Assembly: GCA_029391995.1 (NCBI GenBank)
Contig: CP113924.1
Span: forward strand, 177,501 to 241,500
Direction of reading: 5' to 3'
Source: Streptococcaceae bacterium ESL0729
GTDB taxonomy: Bacteria; Bacillota; Bacilli; Lactobacillales; Streptococcaceae
DNA length: 64,000 nt
Positions 44,234 through 53,803 of this stretch are shown one piece after another. Positions within the stretch are counted from its first letter, which is position 1, and every line of letters starts with the position of its first letter. The translations under genes were made by a program, and so were the position numbers. The notes under the pieces are model-generated. The model did no database searches and was not told the origin of the DNA. It was given only the letters and a program-made list of their open reading frames with translations.

Positions 44234-45721
44234 TTAGTCTTTTGAATGTTCCTTATACCATAGGTCAGGCTGCCAAATCCATGAAGCATGATGCTCTTCA
44301 AGGAGCCTGAAGCTCTCTTTGGGTCCCATGCTGCCAGCTTCATAAGGGTAAAGGGGAACCTGATTGTCAGACCAGACCCTTTCGATGTCGTCAATTAAAA
44401 TCCAGCTGGCCTTAACTTCCTCCCAGCGGGAAAAGTTAGAAGAGTCTCCGTGAAGGACATCATAAATTAGCTTTTCATAGGCCTCTGGAGAATTACCAAG
44501 GATGGCCGCATCATGTCTAAAGTCAAGCTTAATGTCATTGATATTAAAGTCTTTACCGACCTCTTTTCCATTCATCAGAAGGGAGAAACCTTCTGTTGGC
44601 TGGATATAGATGGTGAGGATATTTTGTTTTAATTCCTTTTTAGAGCTAAAGATTGAATCTTCCTTCTTGAAGACAATATTAATCCTCGTCCCCTTTTCAG
44701 TCATCCTTTTACCTGTCCTAAAGAAGAAGGGAACATCTTTAAATCTTTCATTATTGACAAAGATTGTCCCAGCTGCAAATGTTTCAGTCATAGACTGAGG
44801 ATCAACTGCATTTTCCTGGCGGTAACCAAGATAGTCATGGCCTTCAAAATGACCAGCATGATACTGTCCACGAACAAAATTGTCCTTAATTTCATCTGTT
44901 GAAGGGAGCTCTAAATTTTCAAGAACCTTAATTTTTTCCTTGAGAATGTCTGAACTCTTAAAAGACGCAGGTTTATCCATGGCTAAAAGAGATAGGACTT
45001 GGAGAATATGATTTTGTACCATATCTTTAAGGGCCCCTGATTTATCATAATAGGCACCGCGGTCTTCAACTCCAATGGCCTCAGCAAAGGTAATCTGAAT
45101 ATTATCAATGAAGTTGCGATTCCAGATCTTGTCAAAGATGAAATTTGCAAAACGGATGGCAAAGATATTTTGAATCATCTCCTTGCCTAGGTAGTGGTCA
45201 ATTCGAAAAATTTGGTTTTCGGAGAAAGCCATCGAAAGCTCATCATTAAGTTTTTCAGCACTTTTAAGGCTTGTCCCAAAGGGTTTCTCAATAATCAGCC
45301 TCTCATATCCCAGACCATCAGTAATATTTTCTGACTTTAGGTGACCTGCGATTGTCCCAAAAAATTCTGGAGCCATGGCTAGGAAGAAGATTTTATTATT
45401 TTCCGTTTGGTACTTTTGACCAAGCTCAAGGGATAGATTCTTCAAGGTTACATAGTTCTCAGAATCATTTACATCGTGAGCCTGGTAGTAAAAGTGGCTG
45501 GCAAATGTCCTTGCATCCTCAGTATTTTCAATCAAATCAGAAATACTATCTAGGACAACCTCCTCATACATCTCCTTGGTCCAAGGACGTCTAGCAGTCC
45601 CGATTACTGCAAAGTCCTCCTCCAAAATACCAGATTTATATAAACGGTAAAGTGATGGGTAAAGTTTACGCTTGGCTAAATCACCAGTTGCACCAAAGAT
45701 TGTGACTAAAACTTTTGACAT
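44234..45721 (-). CDS. zwf: glucose-6-phosphate 1-dehydrogenase
   Basis: 495 residues, SD AAGGAAAAG. NADP-binding IFGATGDLAKRKLYPSLY (residues 8-25) and the catalytic RIDHYLGKEM (about 177-186; His179) are intact. It is the entry step of the pentose phosphate pathway and a main NADPH source. It appears monocistronic. Confidence 0.97.
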   Translation of the reverse strand: MSKVLVTIFGATGDLAKRKLYPSLYRLYKSGILEEDFAVIGTARRPWTKEMYEEVVLDSISDLIENTEDARTFASHFYYQAHDVNDSENYVTLKNLSLELGQKYQTENNKIFFLAMAPEFFGTIAGHLKSENITDGLGYERLIIEKPFGTSLKSAEKLNDELSMAFSENQIFRIDHYLGKEMIQNIFAIRFANFIFDKIWNRNFIDNIQITFAEAIGVEDRGAYYDKSGALKDMVQNHILQVLSLLAMDKPASFKSSDILKEKIKVLENLELPSTDEIKDNFVRGQYHAGHFEGHDYLGYRQENAVDPQSMTETFAAGTIFVNNERFKDVPFFFRTGKRMTEKGTRINIVFKKEDSIFSSKKELKQNILTIYIQPTEGFSLLMNGKEVGKDFNINDIKLDFRHDAAILGNSPEAYEKLIYDVLHGDSSNFSRWEEVKASWILIDDIERVWSDNQVPLYPYEAGSMGPKESFRLLEEHHASWIWQPDLWYKEHSKD

Positions 45722-45827
45722 ATATCTTTTCCTTAATTTTTTATTATAGTTATCCTATTCTATCATAAAATTTTAGCTTTTGCCCAAAGCCTAGGATTTA
45801 CAGCCCTTGTAATCAGCTAATCCTAGC

Positions 45828-46640
45828 CTAAAAACTTCTATAGACATAGGGGTTGGCTGGCTGATCAACCTCTTTTATCTCCTCAACCTGAATGGTTGGA
45901 ATATTTCTCTTGTAGACATCAAAGAATTGACTAACAAGAGTCCCTTCAACAGAGAGCCAAGTATTGTCCTTATAGTCCTTGCTACCTTCAATCATGAGAC
46001 CAAAGACGCCCGAATCTGCTATGCAGTGAATGATACCAAAGCGAAAGAGGAAGTGGTAATTTTGGCCATTAGAAGCATTATTATAGGCAAAGCCTGTTAG
46101 GCGGATTTTTTTGCCAATAAATTCACTAGGATAATCGTAGATAAGTTCCATGACCTCCATATAATTTTTTTCAGTGACCTCAATCAGCTTGCTATCCTGG
46201 TAATTCTTGAGGGTCTTTTTCATGAGCTCATCATAGTCTGACTTAGTGAAGTAGGAGCTGGTATCAGGCTTTAGGTATTGAATGCTTGTCCCGTCATCAC
46301 TAGTGCCAGATTCTTTTGAAAGGGGGAAAACAAAGCCCTTATTGTTTACGACAGATGCATCAAGGGATTGGTAAGGAAGGAAGATGCAGGTGAAGAGGGG
46401 GAGGGCAAGTAGGAGGTAGGACATAACATTTTTAAGCATACTTGTAAAAGAAGTTTTTTGCTTTTTTTGGCCGGTCTTGACCCACTTGACTAACTCAACC
46501 AGAGATAAAAGAAGGGCAAGAATCATGCTCATTTGGGCAAGGTAGCTGTAGTGGACATTGATGTACTGATTTAGCCTTCCGCTAACCATCAAATACATCA
46601 TCAGCTCAAAATAACCAGATAATATTAAAAATCGAATCAT
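45828..46640 (-). CDS. TIGR03943-type membrane subunit paired with a permease
   Basis: 270 residues. Two to three N-terminal helices (about 5-100) are followed by an extracellular domain (about 130-270) holding the conserved ..IRLTGFAYN, RFGIIHCIADSGVFGLMIEG and WLSVEGTL segments. Its start overlaps the stop of the permease gene by 4 bp, so the two are coupled and probably form one complex. Substrate unknown. Confidence 0.85.
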   Translation of the reverse strand: MIRFLILSGYFELMMYLMVSGRLNQYINVHYSYLAQMSMILALLLSLVELVKWVKTGQKKQKTSFTSMLKNVMSYLLLALPLFTCIFLPYQSLDASVVNNKGFVFPLSKESGTSDDGTSIQYLKPDTSSYFTKSDYDELMKKTLKNYQDSKLIEVTEKNYMEVMELIYDYPSEFIGKKIRLTGFAYNNASNGQNYHFLFRFGIIHCIADSGVFGLMIEGSKDYKDNTWLSVEGTLVSQFFDVYKRNIPTIQVEEIKEVDQPANPYVYRSF

Positions 46641-47548
46641 ACAAGATACCCCGTAAAAATGATGATGGTGAGTGAGACAAGTGCAATAAATTTGATGATG
46701 AAGCTTGCCTTGAAGTAGCGGGCCATTAAAAGGAGATTTTTGATGTCAACGATTGGTCCAAAAAGAAGGAAGGCAAGGACTGGGGCAGGCCCAAAAAGTC
46801 CCAGGAAGCTTGCTCCGACAAAGGCATCAGCCTCTGAACAAAGGGACATAATAAGGGCAAGAATCATCATGGTAAGAATGCCCAAAAGTTTATTGTGGTT
46901 GAGGCTTGTAATAAAAGTTGTTGGTAGATAAATTTGCATGATGCTTGCAAGCGAGGCCCCAATTATTAAGTATTTCCCCGTATCAAAAAATTCATCAATC
47001 GAGTGGTTCAAAGCCAGCCAAATTTTTGAAGATGTTTTAAGGTTTTTAAAATCATGATGGTGGTGGGCGTGTTCGTGCTCACAGGAATTTAGATTCTTGT
47101 CCTTTAAAGGAGATCTTTGGTAGACATAGATTAGAAACAAACCGACTAAAAAGGCTACAAGAATTGTTCCAAGGGTTCTAAGAAAAACCAGATGAAGGGA
47201 GTTACCAAAGGCAATGTAGCCTGCAAAGATTACGATGGGATTTATTACGGGAGCAGCTACCATAAAGGGGAGGGCTGTGTAAGATGGCACACCCTTAAGC
47301 ATAAGCTTACTTACCACAGGAACAATCCCACATTCGCATGAGGGAAAGAAAAAGCCAAAGAAGCTACCAAATAGGACTCTTAAAATCTTATTTTGAGGTA
47401 GAAGTCTTTTAATTAAATCAGCTGTTAAAAAGATTTCAAGAAAGCCTGAGATGATTGAACCCAGTAAAACAAAAGGAAGTGCCTCAATGACTATGGACAT
47501 GAAAATTGTCGCACATTGAAGCACCCCGTAAGGTAGATTGCTAAACAT
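46637..47548 (-). CDS. DUF318/UPF0718 family permease with His-rich loop
   Basis: 303 residues and about eight helices. SCECG (residues 70-74) in a membrane segment is the family signature. A soluble loop at about 156-166 reads CEHEHAHHHHDF, with seven possible metal ligands. These permeases are linked to metal or metalloid handling. The start overlaps the stop of the small upstream gene, so three minus-strand genes form an operon. Confidence 0.85.
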   Translation of the reverse strand: MFSNLPYGVLQCATIFMSIVIEALPFVLLGSIISGFLEIFLTADLIKRLLPQNKILRVLFGSFFGFFFPSCECGIVPVVSKLMLKGVPSYTALPFMVAAPVINPIVIFAGYIAFGNSLHLVFLRTLGTILVAFLVGLFLIYVYQRSPLKDKNLNSCEHEHAHHHHDFKNLKTSSKIWLALNHSIDEFFDTGKYLIIGASLASIMQIYLPTTFITSLNHNKLLGILTMMILALIMSLCSEADAFVGASFLGLFGPAPVLAFLLFGPIVDIKNLLLMARYFKASFIIKFIALVSLTIIIFTGYLV

Positions 47549-47721
47549 TACTTAGTTTTTTCACCGTCCTTATTTTTTTGATCATTTTTTTGATCACTTG
47601 TAGAATCTTTTTTCTCGTTCTTGTCTTCTTCATTCTTGGTCTTTAAAAGATCATCAGGAAAACTTGCAAATTCGCTTAGAACCTTATCAAGGTCATCTCG
47701 TTTTTTATAGGTTAGTGCCAT
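47548..47721 (-). CDS. small charged protein, SPJ_0845-like
   Basis: 57 residues from the ATG at 47721 after GGAGG; the longer frame upstream has no ribosome site. MALTYKKRDDLDKVLSEFASFP is a short amphipathic N terminus, followed by a tail of Lys/Asp/Glu/Asn. It resembles a small Streptococcaceae family (SPJ_0845) by memory only. Its stop overlaps the permease start. Confidence 0.6.
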   Translation of the reverse strand: MALTYKKRDDLDKVLSEFASFPDDLLKTKNEEDKNEKKDSTSDQKNDQKNKDGEKTK

Positions 47722-47779
47722 AATTTCCTCCAGGATAAATTTATTTACTACTACTATCTTATCACTAACTTGCAAAATA

Positions 47780-47788
47780 TGTTAAAAT
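47780..47788 (+). promoter_or_regulatory. extended -10 of tex
   Basis: TGT-TAAAAT ends 8 nt before the ATG, leaving room for a 0-3 nt leader and no ribosome site. Confidence 0.5.
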
Positions 47789-47796
47789 AAATTGCT

Positions 47797-49926
47797 ATGG
47801 AAAAAAATATTGAAAAAATCGCAAACGCTATTACCTTAAAGCCAAATCAGGTTGCAACCGTTTTGGAGTTGACCAAAGAAGGCAACACAATTCCCTTTAT
47901 CGCCCGCTACCGTAAGGAGATGACGGGAAGTCTTGATGAGGTTGAAATAAAAAAAATAATTGACACCCATGCCCAGCTAGAACGTCTCCTTGATCGTAAA
48001 AAAACTGTTCTTTCGATAATTGAAAAGCAGGGTAAGCTGACTGATGATTTACGCAAGAAAATTGAAGTCGCTGAAAAAATTCAAGAGGTTGAAGACCTTT
48101 ATCTTCCCTATAAGGAAAAACGCCGGACCAAGGCAACCATTGCTCGGGAAAACGGTCTTTTTCCGCTGGCAAAACTTATCATGCAAAATGCTTCCAATAT
48201 CGAAGAGCAGGCTGAAAGCTTTATAAATGATAAGGTAAAGACTGCAAAAGCTGCCCTTGATGGAGCTCTTGCCATCTTAAGTGAGGCCATTAGTGAGGAT
48301 GTAAAATTACGCAAATGGACCCTATCTGAGATTCGTAACAACAGCCACTTGACCTCCAAGGTCAAGGATGAAAGTCTTGATGAGAAGAAAGTCTTTCTTA
48401 TGTACTACGACTTTGATAATGCCCTAGCAAAACTGCCTAATTACCGGATTCTCGCCCTAAACCGCGGGGAAAAATTAGGTATTTTGACCCTTAAATTTGC
48501 CAACAATTTTGATAAGATTGAACGCTTCTTTGAAACACGTTTTAATGCACGTGGCAACAAGTATTTAGGTCTTGCCATTAAAGATAGCCTTAAAAAGAAA
48601 ATTGTACCTGCCATGGAAAGGCAGGTACGTAGTGAAATGACTGAGGCTGCTGAGGATTCAGCCATCAGCCTCTTTTCTGAAAACCTGCGTAACCTTTTAC
48701 TTGTAGCTCCTCTTAAGGGCAAAGTCGTCCTTGGATTTGACCCAGCCTTTAGAACTGGGGCAAAACTTGCCGTCGTTGATGCTACTGGAAAACTTCTTGA
48801 AACCAAGGTAATCTATCCGGTTAAGCCAGCCAAGGCTTCTGAAATTGAAGCAGCCAAAAAAGAACTGGCTAACCTTGTCAACAAGTACGAAGTTGAGATG
48901 ATTGCTATCGGTAACGGGACGGCCTCACGTGAATCTGAAGCTTTTGTGGCTGAGGTCATCAAGAGTGAGAAGCTAAATAGCTACTATGTTATTGTAAATG
49001 AGTCAGGTGCCTCTATCTACTCAGCCAGTGAGCTCGCCCGCCGTGAGTTTCCAGACCTTACTGTTGAGAAGCGTTCTGCCATCTCAATTGCCCGTCGCCT
49101 GCAAGACCCTCTTGCTGAACTTGTTAAGATTGACCCCCAATCAATTGGAGTAGGCCAGTACCAGCATGATGTCAGTGATAAAAAATTATCTGAAAATCTT
49201 GATTTTGTAGTCGATACCGTGGTCAACCAAGTAGGAGTTAATATCAATACAGCAAGCTCAGCCTTACTTAGTCATGTTTCAGGGCTTAATAAGTCAATTG
49301 CTGAAAACATTGTCAAATACCGTGAGGAAAATGGAGCAATTACAAGTCGTAGTGAGATTAAGAAGGTACCAAGGCTTGGAGCCAAGGCCTTTGAGCAGGC
49401 AGCAGGCTTTTTAAGAATTCCTGATGCTAAAAATGTTCTTGATAACACGGGAGTCCATCCAGAGTCATATCCTGTAGTAAAGGACTTGCTTTCAGTCCTA
49501 GAAATTAAGGAGCTTGACGATGAGGCTAGGGTAAAACTTAGCCAGCTAAAAATCAAAGAGATGGCTGACAAGCTTCAGGTAGGTCAAGAAACTCTAAAGG
49601 ATATCGTGGCTGATTTGATTAAGCCAGGTCGTGACCTTCGTGATAACTTTGACGCTCCAAGTCTTCGCCAGGATATTTTATCAATTGAAGACTTACAAGT
49701 GGGCCAAAAACTTGAGGGAGTGGTTCGTAATGTTGTTGACTTTGGTGCCTTTGTTGATATCGGGATCAAGGAAGATGGCCTAATCCACATTTCAAAAATT
49801 AGCAAAAATTATATTAAGCATCCTTCTGAAGCTGTAGCTGTAGGTGAGATTGTGACTGTTTGGGTTGACAAAATTGACCTTGATCGCCATAAATTAAACC
49901 TCAGTCTACTTGACCCTAGAGACTAA
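47797..49926 (+). CDS. tex: Tex family RNA-binding transcription/translation factor
   Basis: 709 residues. Order: Tex N-terminal helical region with VLELTKEGNTIPFIARYRKEMTG, the YqgF-like RNase H fold (VVLGFDPAFRTGAKLAVVD, about 308-326), two helix-hairpin-helix motifs (LNKSIAENIVKYREENG, LGAKAFEQAAGFLRI) and a C-terminal S1 domain (about 638-705, GVVRNVVDFGAFVDIGIKEDGLIH). It binds nucleic acid in the cytoplasm and is needed for normal gene expression in several pathogens. sprT follows by 19 bp. Confidence 0.96.
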   Translation: MEKNIEKIANAITLKPNQVATVLELTKEGNTIPFIARYRKEMTGSLDEVEIKKIIDTHAQLERLLDRKKTVLSIIEKQGKLTDDLRKKIEVAEKIQEVEDLYLPYKEKRRTKATIARENGLFPLAKLIMQNASNIEEQAESFINDKVKTAKAALDGALAILSEAISEDVKLRKWTLSEIRNNSHLTSKVKDESLDEKKVFLMYYDFDNALAKLPNYRILALNRGEKLGILTLKFANNFDKIERFFETRFNARGNKYLGLAIKDSLKKKIVPAMERQVRSEMTEAAEDSAISLFSENLRNLLLVAPLKGKVVLGFDPAFRTGAKLAVVDATGKLLETKVIYPVKPAKASEIEAAKKELANLVNKYEVEMIAIGNGTASRESEAFVAEVIKSEKLNSYYVIVNESGASIYSASELARREFPDLTVEKRSAISIARRLQDPLAELVKIDPQSIGVGQYQHDVSDKKLSENLDFVVDTVVNQVGVNINTASSALLSHVSGLNKSIAENIVKYREENGAITSRSEIKKVPRLGAKAFEQAAGFLRIPDAKNVLDNTGVHPESYPVVKDLLSVLEIKELDDEARVKLSQLKIKEMADKLQVGQETLKDIVADLIKPGRDLRDNFDAPSLRQDILSIEDLQVGQKLEGVVRNVVDFGAFVDIGIKEDGLIHISKISKNYIKHPSEAVAVGEIVTVWVDKIDLDRHKLNLSLLDPRD

Positions 49927-49945
49927 TCTTAGGTAATTAGCCAAA

Positions 49946-50416
49946 ATGAGTAAATTATCAGCTGAAAATTTTGATCTCAAGGCCTATGTTAAGAAGGTGT
50001 CCCTTGAAGATTTCGCAAGGGAGTTTATCCATGATGTTAGCTGGAATAATCGTTTGAAGACAACCGGTGGTCGCTTTTTTACCAGTGATTGCCATCTTGA
50101 CTTTAGTCCATCCATCTATGAAGCCTTAGATCTTTCTACTTTTAGGAAGATTGTCCGCCATGAATTGGTCCACTATCACTTGTTTATAGCTGGTAGAGGA
50201 TATAGGCATAGGGATTACGACTTTAAAAAATTACTAAAAGAAGTTGATGGATTGAGATTCACTCCAAGGATAGCTAAAGATAAGGATTATTATTTTTACT
50301 TGTGTAAGGACTGTCAAAAAAAATACAGGCGTCAAAGAAGGGTTAATACCAGTAAGTATGTCTGTGGACATTGCCTGGGAAAGTTGCAGGAGTTAAAGGA
50401 GGAAGTAAATGAGTAA
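49946..50416 (+). CDS. SprT-like zinc metalloprotein
   Basis: 156 residues. HELVH (72-76) is the zinc motif, and a C-terminal ribbon has CKDC (about 123-126) and CGHC (145-148). No signal peptide. SprT proteins (Spartan-like) act on proteins bound to DNA in eukaryotes; bacterial function is less clear. Its end overlaps the start of the nuclease gene. Confidence 0.88.
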   Translation: MSKLSAENFDLKAYVKKVSLEDFAREFIHDVSWNNRLKTTGGRFFTSDCHLDFSPSIYEALDLSTFRKIVRHELVHYHLFIAGRGYRHRDYDFKKLLKEVDGLRFTPRIAKDKDYYFYLCKDCQKKYRRQRRVNTSKYVCGHCLGKLQELKEEVNE

Positions 50417-51293
50417 GAAATCACCCTTGGAAAAATTAGGAGACCAGGCCATAAGAAAAGCCAGCAAAAAATCCCCCATTTTAGGCCTGATTTTGGCCCT
50501 GATGATTGCAGGTTTGCTTTTTTACCTGGACAAGTCAGAGCCTGGAAAGTCTCCCAATACTAGCCCTACAAGTTCCCAGATTCAAAGTTCAGTAAAGGAA
50601 AGCAGTCAAACTAGTGGAAGTAGCTCTTCTACTTCTGAAGTCATTTCAGAAAATTCTTCTGATTTTCTAAATTTGAGCTGGGACGGGACTGTTCAAAATA
50701 TTGCAGTGGCCATAAATAATAATAAGTCAACCTTTACCAGCGAGGAAATGCAGGAAGATTCTGGTCAGGATTTTTGGGTTAAGTTTTCTAAACTTGATAA
50801 TTTGACAAGAGCTGGTCAGGCCAATGCTCGTCTCAGTCGGGACAAGTACCTAGAGATTAAGGCCATCAAGCGTCCAGGAATTCCCCAAGGTAATGATCCA
50901 GCAGGCTGGAAGTACCAGGGGAAATCAAACAATAAGAAAATTGACTTTGCTGGTCAAAATCAAATGATCTATAATCGGAGCCATCTCATTGCCTGGATGC
51001 TCTGTGGGGATGCTGGAAGCCTTGATAATTTGGTGACAGGAACCCGTGCCTTTAATAGTCCAGGGATGAGTAATTATGAATCAAAGATTTCAAATTCCTT
51101 GTATTATCAAAATGTCCATATTAGATATCAGGTTACTCCCATCTATAAGGATAATGAACTTTTACCTAGAGGAGTTCATATGATGGCCAAAAGTATTGAA
51201 GATGACGGAAAATCATATGATCTAAATATCTATGTTTTCAATGTCCAACCAGGTGTCCAAATAAATTATTCAACTGGTCAAACCAACTTGTAA
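50409..51293 (+). CDS. membrane-anchored DNA/RNA non-specific endonuclease
   Basis: 294 residues with SD AAAGGAGG. One N-terminal helix (about 22-39), a Ser/Thr-rich linker (40-85), then the betabeta-alpha-metal nuclease domain. NRSHLIAWMLCG (about 194-205) holds the general-base His and DNLVTGTRAFN (about 212-222) the metal Asn. This form matches the streptococcal EndA/Spd-type nucleases of the cell surface, used for DNA degradation or uptake. Terminator at 51311-51338. Confidence 0.88.
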   Translation: MSKKSPLEKLGDQAIRKASKKSPILGLILALMIAGLLFYLDKSEPGKSPNTSPTSSQIQSSVKESSQTSGSSSSTSEVISENSSDFLNLSWDGTVQNIAVAINNNKSTFTSEEMQEDSGQDFWVKFSKLDNLTRAGQANARLSRDKYLEIKAIKRPGIPQGNDPAGWKYQGKSNNKKIDFAGQNQMIYNRSHLIAWMLCGDAGSLDNLVTGTRAFNSPGMSNYESKISNSLYYQNVHIRYQVTPIYKDNELLPRGVHMMAKSIEDDGKSYDLNIYVFNVQPGVQINYSTGQTNL

Positions 51294-51310
51294 AACAAGC
51301 AAAAATTAAA

Positions 51311-51340
51311 TTCAGTCTGCGGACTGATTTTTTTTAGTGA
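51311..51340 (+). terminator. nuclease gene terminator
   Basis: TCAGTC TGC GGACTGA with eight Ts. Confidence 0.8.
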
Positions 51341-51379
51341 AAATCTGACATAATGGACACATAGCAGGAGGAAGCAAAC

Positions 51380-52606
51380 ATGCAAAAAAAAGAAAGAATT
51401 TTAGATTTAATGCGTCACGGAGTCATCTCTAATGAAGAGGCCATTGAACTACTTGAAAATATTGATAATAAGAAAAATGATACAAATATAGATACTGGTA
51501 AGGATCTTGATAGCTTTAGTGATATCTTTGCAGGTTTTGATCCAAAGAGCTTCTTTGATAGTGAAGAAGTAATCGAAGAATATCCAGAAAATCAGGAATC
51601 TGAGACAGACCAGAAGAAAGAAGATGGAAGTAAGAAAGGCAAGAGTCAAGACACTAAGCAAGATAAGTTTAATGCAAGTGACTTTTCAGATAGCATTGGT
51701 GAAGCCATGAGGAGCCTTTTAGGATGGGGCAGTGATGTTTTTGACAATGTAAAAACCAAGGTTGATGAAAATTTTGAGTGGGATTCTGGTAAGTTTAAGG
51801 TTAAGAGCAGTAAAAAACAGGATTCAAGGGTAATTGAGGGAGACATTCGTGCCCTCAATATCATCTCTCAGGCGGGAGATATCGAAATCATCAAGTCAGA
51901 AGATGACAGGGTCAAGGTTGATTTTGACTTTGAGGTCTATGGAAGTGATAATATTGACGATTTCCTTGAAAAAAATATTCTAATCAGTGATGCTGGCGGC
52001 ATTTTGACTATCAACGTTGCAAGTAAGCGTGTGTCGGCTGATATGGTGGTGAGTCTTCCAGCTAAGAGGTATGATTCTTTAATTGTAAGACTGGCAAGTG
52101 GTGATGTAGCTGTCAGCTCAACTATCGCTGACTACATTCGAATTACTAGTGTTAGTGGTGATTTGGAGCTAAATGACTTGAGTTCAACGATTACAGAGCT
52201 TTCAACAAAAAATGGTGATTTGAAGGTTTCTGGTGGCTCTTATACCGACTTGAATGTGAAGACAATTAATGGTGATTTGAGGGTCAATTCTGACTTTGAG
52301 ACTAGCGAGCTTTCATCAATCAATGGGGCCATCCGTCTTGCTCCAAGCCTTAAGGCTAAAAAGATAAATATTAAAAATATCAATGGTGACATCAAGATGT
52401 CCATCCCGTCTTCAGCAGGCTTTACAGGACTTGCTAAGACATCTTTTGGGAAGTACAAGACCCGTCTTGAGCTTGATAATCCGCTAGATATTGGTAAGAG
52501 TGGTGTTGCCCTAGTCAGAGCAGGCCATGATGTTATTACCTTTGAGATTGAGTCTAAAATGGGTAATATTTGGCTCAAAGATGCTGACTTAGATGAAAAA
52601 AAATGA
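51380..52606 (+). CDS. DUF4097 envelope-stress protein
   Basis: 408 residues. The N-terminal 32 residues (ERILDLMRHGVISNEEAIELLENI) form a SHOCT/DUF2089-like helix pair, and 60-100 are charged linker. About 150-405 is DUF4097, a repetitive beta structure (SGDVAV, NGDLKV, NGDLRV, NGDIKM turns). There is no signal peptide. Similar proteins sit with PspC in the cell-envelope stress (LiaRS/CesSR) regulons; here PspC follows 37 bp downstream. Confidence 0.85.
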   Translation: MQKKERILDLMRHGVISNEEAIELLENIDNKKNDTNIDTGKDLDSFSDIFAGFDPKSFFDSEEVIEEYPENQESETDQKKEDGSKKGKSQDTKQDKFNASDFSDSIGEAMRSLLGWGSDVFDNVKTKVDENFEWDSGKFKVKSSKKQDSRVIEGDIRALNIISQAGDIEIIKSEDDRVKVDFDFEVYGSDNIDDFLEKNILISDAGGILTINVASKRVSADMVVSLPAKRYDSLIVRLASGDVAVSSTIADYIRITSVSGDLELNDLSSTITELSTKNGDLKVSGGSYTDLNVKTINGDLRVNSDFETSELSSINGAIRLAPSLKAKKINIKNINGDIKMSIPSSAGFTGLAKTSFGKYKTRLELDNPLDIGKSGVALVRAGHDVITFEIESKMGNIWLKDADLDEKK

Positions 52607-52643
52607 GATAATAATCTCAGTAATGTAAGAAAAGAGGAAAATT

Positions 52644-52976
52644 ATGCCAAAGAAAAGACTGACAAAATCTTCAACCGATAAGGTTTGGTCGGGTGTCTTA
52701 GGTGGGATATCAGAATATTTCGGACTTGATTCAACTTGGGTAAGGATTGCCTATGTTGCCTTGTCAGTGCTCTCTTCTGGCTTTCCGGGGATAACGCTTT
52801 ATATTCTCCTTTCCATAATAATTCCCAAGGCTCCAGATACAAATTACAGGAAATTCCATGGTTTTGACCAAGGGAATTACTACTATAAGGGTGGGACAAA
52901 ATCGACAGATGGGGCCCGCAAGAGAAAAGATGCTGAGGTCATCCATGATGAGGATGATGACTGGGCAGATTTTTAA
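52644..52976 (+). CDS. PspC domain protein
   Basis: 110 residues with SD AGAGGAAA. The PspC domain is at 5-65: KVWSGVLGGISEYFGLDSTWVRIAYVALSVLSSGFPGITLYILLSIIIPK, with a single long membrane segment. The C-terminal 40 residues are charged and cytoplasmic, ending DEDDDWADF. It probably acts with the DUF4097 protein to sense or resist envelope damage. Confidence 0.88.
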   Translation: MPKKRLTKSSTDKVWSGVLGGISEYFGLDSTWVRIAYVALSVLSSGFPGITLYILLSIIIPKAPDTNYRKFHGFDQGNYYYKGGTKSTDGARKRKDAEVIHDEDDDWADF

Positions 52977-52979
52977 AAG

Positions 52980-53011
52980 TAAAAAAACACTGGCTGAGGC
53001 TAGTGTTTTTT
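52980..53011 (+). terminator. terminator after the PspC gene
   Basis: AAAAACACT / AGTGTTTTT hairpin with T-run. Confidence 0.8.
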
Positions 53012-53086
53012 GCTTGAATTTAAAATCTTTGAGCATTAAAATCACAAAAAATTTTTAGCTGGGTTATAATGAAGACGGAGGGTAAT

Positions 53087-53707
53087 ATGAATAATAATGA
53101 TTTTTTAGATATTTTAACTAACCGTCGTTCAATCAGAAAATATAAGGACGTGAAAATTGCACAAGATGATATCCTTGACATGCTTAATCTAGCAGTCAAG
53201 TCCCCTAGCAGTAGAAACATTCAGCCCTGGGAATTTGTAGTTGTTGAAAGCCCTGAGGCCAAGGATAAATTAAAGCAAATGGTTTATAGCAATACTGTGC
53301 AGGTTGAAACATCAAGTTTTGCCTTAATTATATTCTCACGTTTTCAACTTGAAAATAATGCCGAGAAGGTTATTCATGCGGAATACTTGAAGGGACATGT
53401 TTCTGAGGATAAGAAATCTGAGCGTGTGGACTACTTCCATAAGAATTACAAGATGTTGTCTGATGAGATAAAGCGTGAGCTTGCGACCTTTGATGCAGGA
53501 ATTATTACAGCTAATTTTTTAAATGTTGCCCGCCACTATGGTTATGATACCAATGTTATCGGAGGCTTCGTAGCAAGCCAGGTTCATGATGAATTTTCAC
53601 CAGCCAGTGACACAAGGCCAGCTATTATCATAACAGTCGGTATTGCCGATGAGGAAGGTAAGAAGACTGCAAGGATTGCAGCAGAAGAAATCACTAGATT
53701 TGTTTAA
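53087..53707 (+). CDS. nitroreductase family flavoprotein
   Basis: 206 residues from ATG 53087 after GGAGG. NRRSIRKYKD (about 11-20) is the FMN-phosphate motif; SPSSRNIQPWEFVVVE (about 44-59) and GGFVASQVH (about 160) follow as in NfsB/YdgI types. It reduces nitro compounds or quinones with NAD(P)H. It is a lone gene with a terminator at 53704-53734. Confidence 0.88.
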   Translation: MNNNDFLDILTNRRSIRKYKDVKIAQDDILDMLNLAVKSPSSRNIQPWEFVVVESPEAKDKLKQMVYSNTVQVETSSFALIIFSRFQLENNAEKVIHAEYLKGHVSEDKKSERVDYFHKNYKMLSDEIKRELATFDAGIITANFLNVARHYGYDTNVIGGFVASQVHDEFSPASDTRPAIIITVGIADEEGKKTARIAAEEITRFV

Positions 53708-53734
53708 AAAAGAGGGTTTTCCCTCTTTTTTGCT
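53704..53734 (+). terminator. nitroreductase gene terminator
   Basis: AAAAAAGAGGG TTTT CCCTCTTTTTT. Confidence 0.85.
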
Positions 53735-53803
53735 TGCAGCTTATAAATTAAAGATAGGAGCTAGTGTGCTATAATAAAAGTTAATAGAAAAAGGAGAAGT
53801 CAT

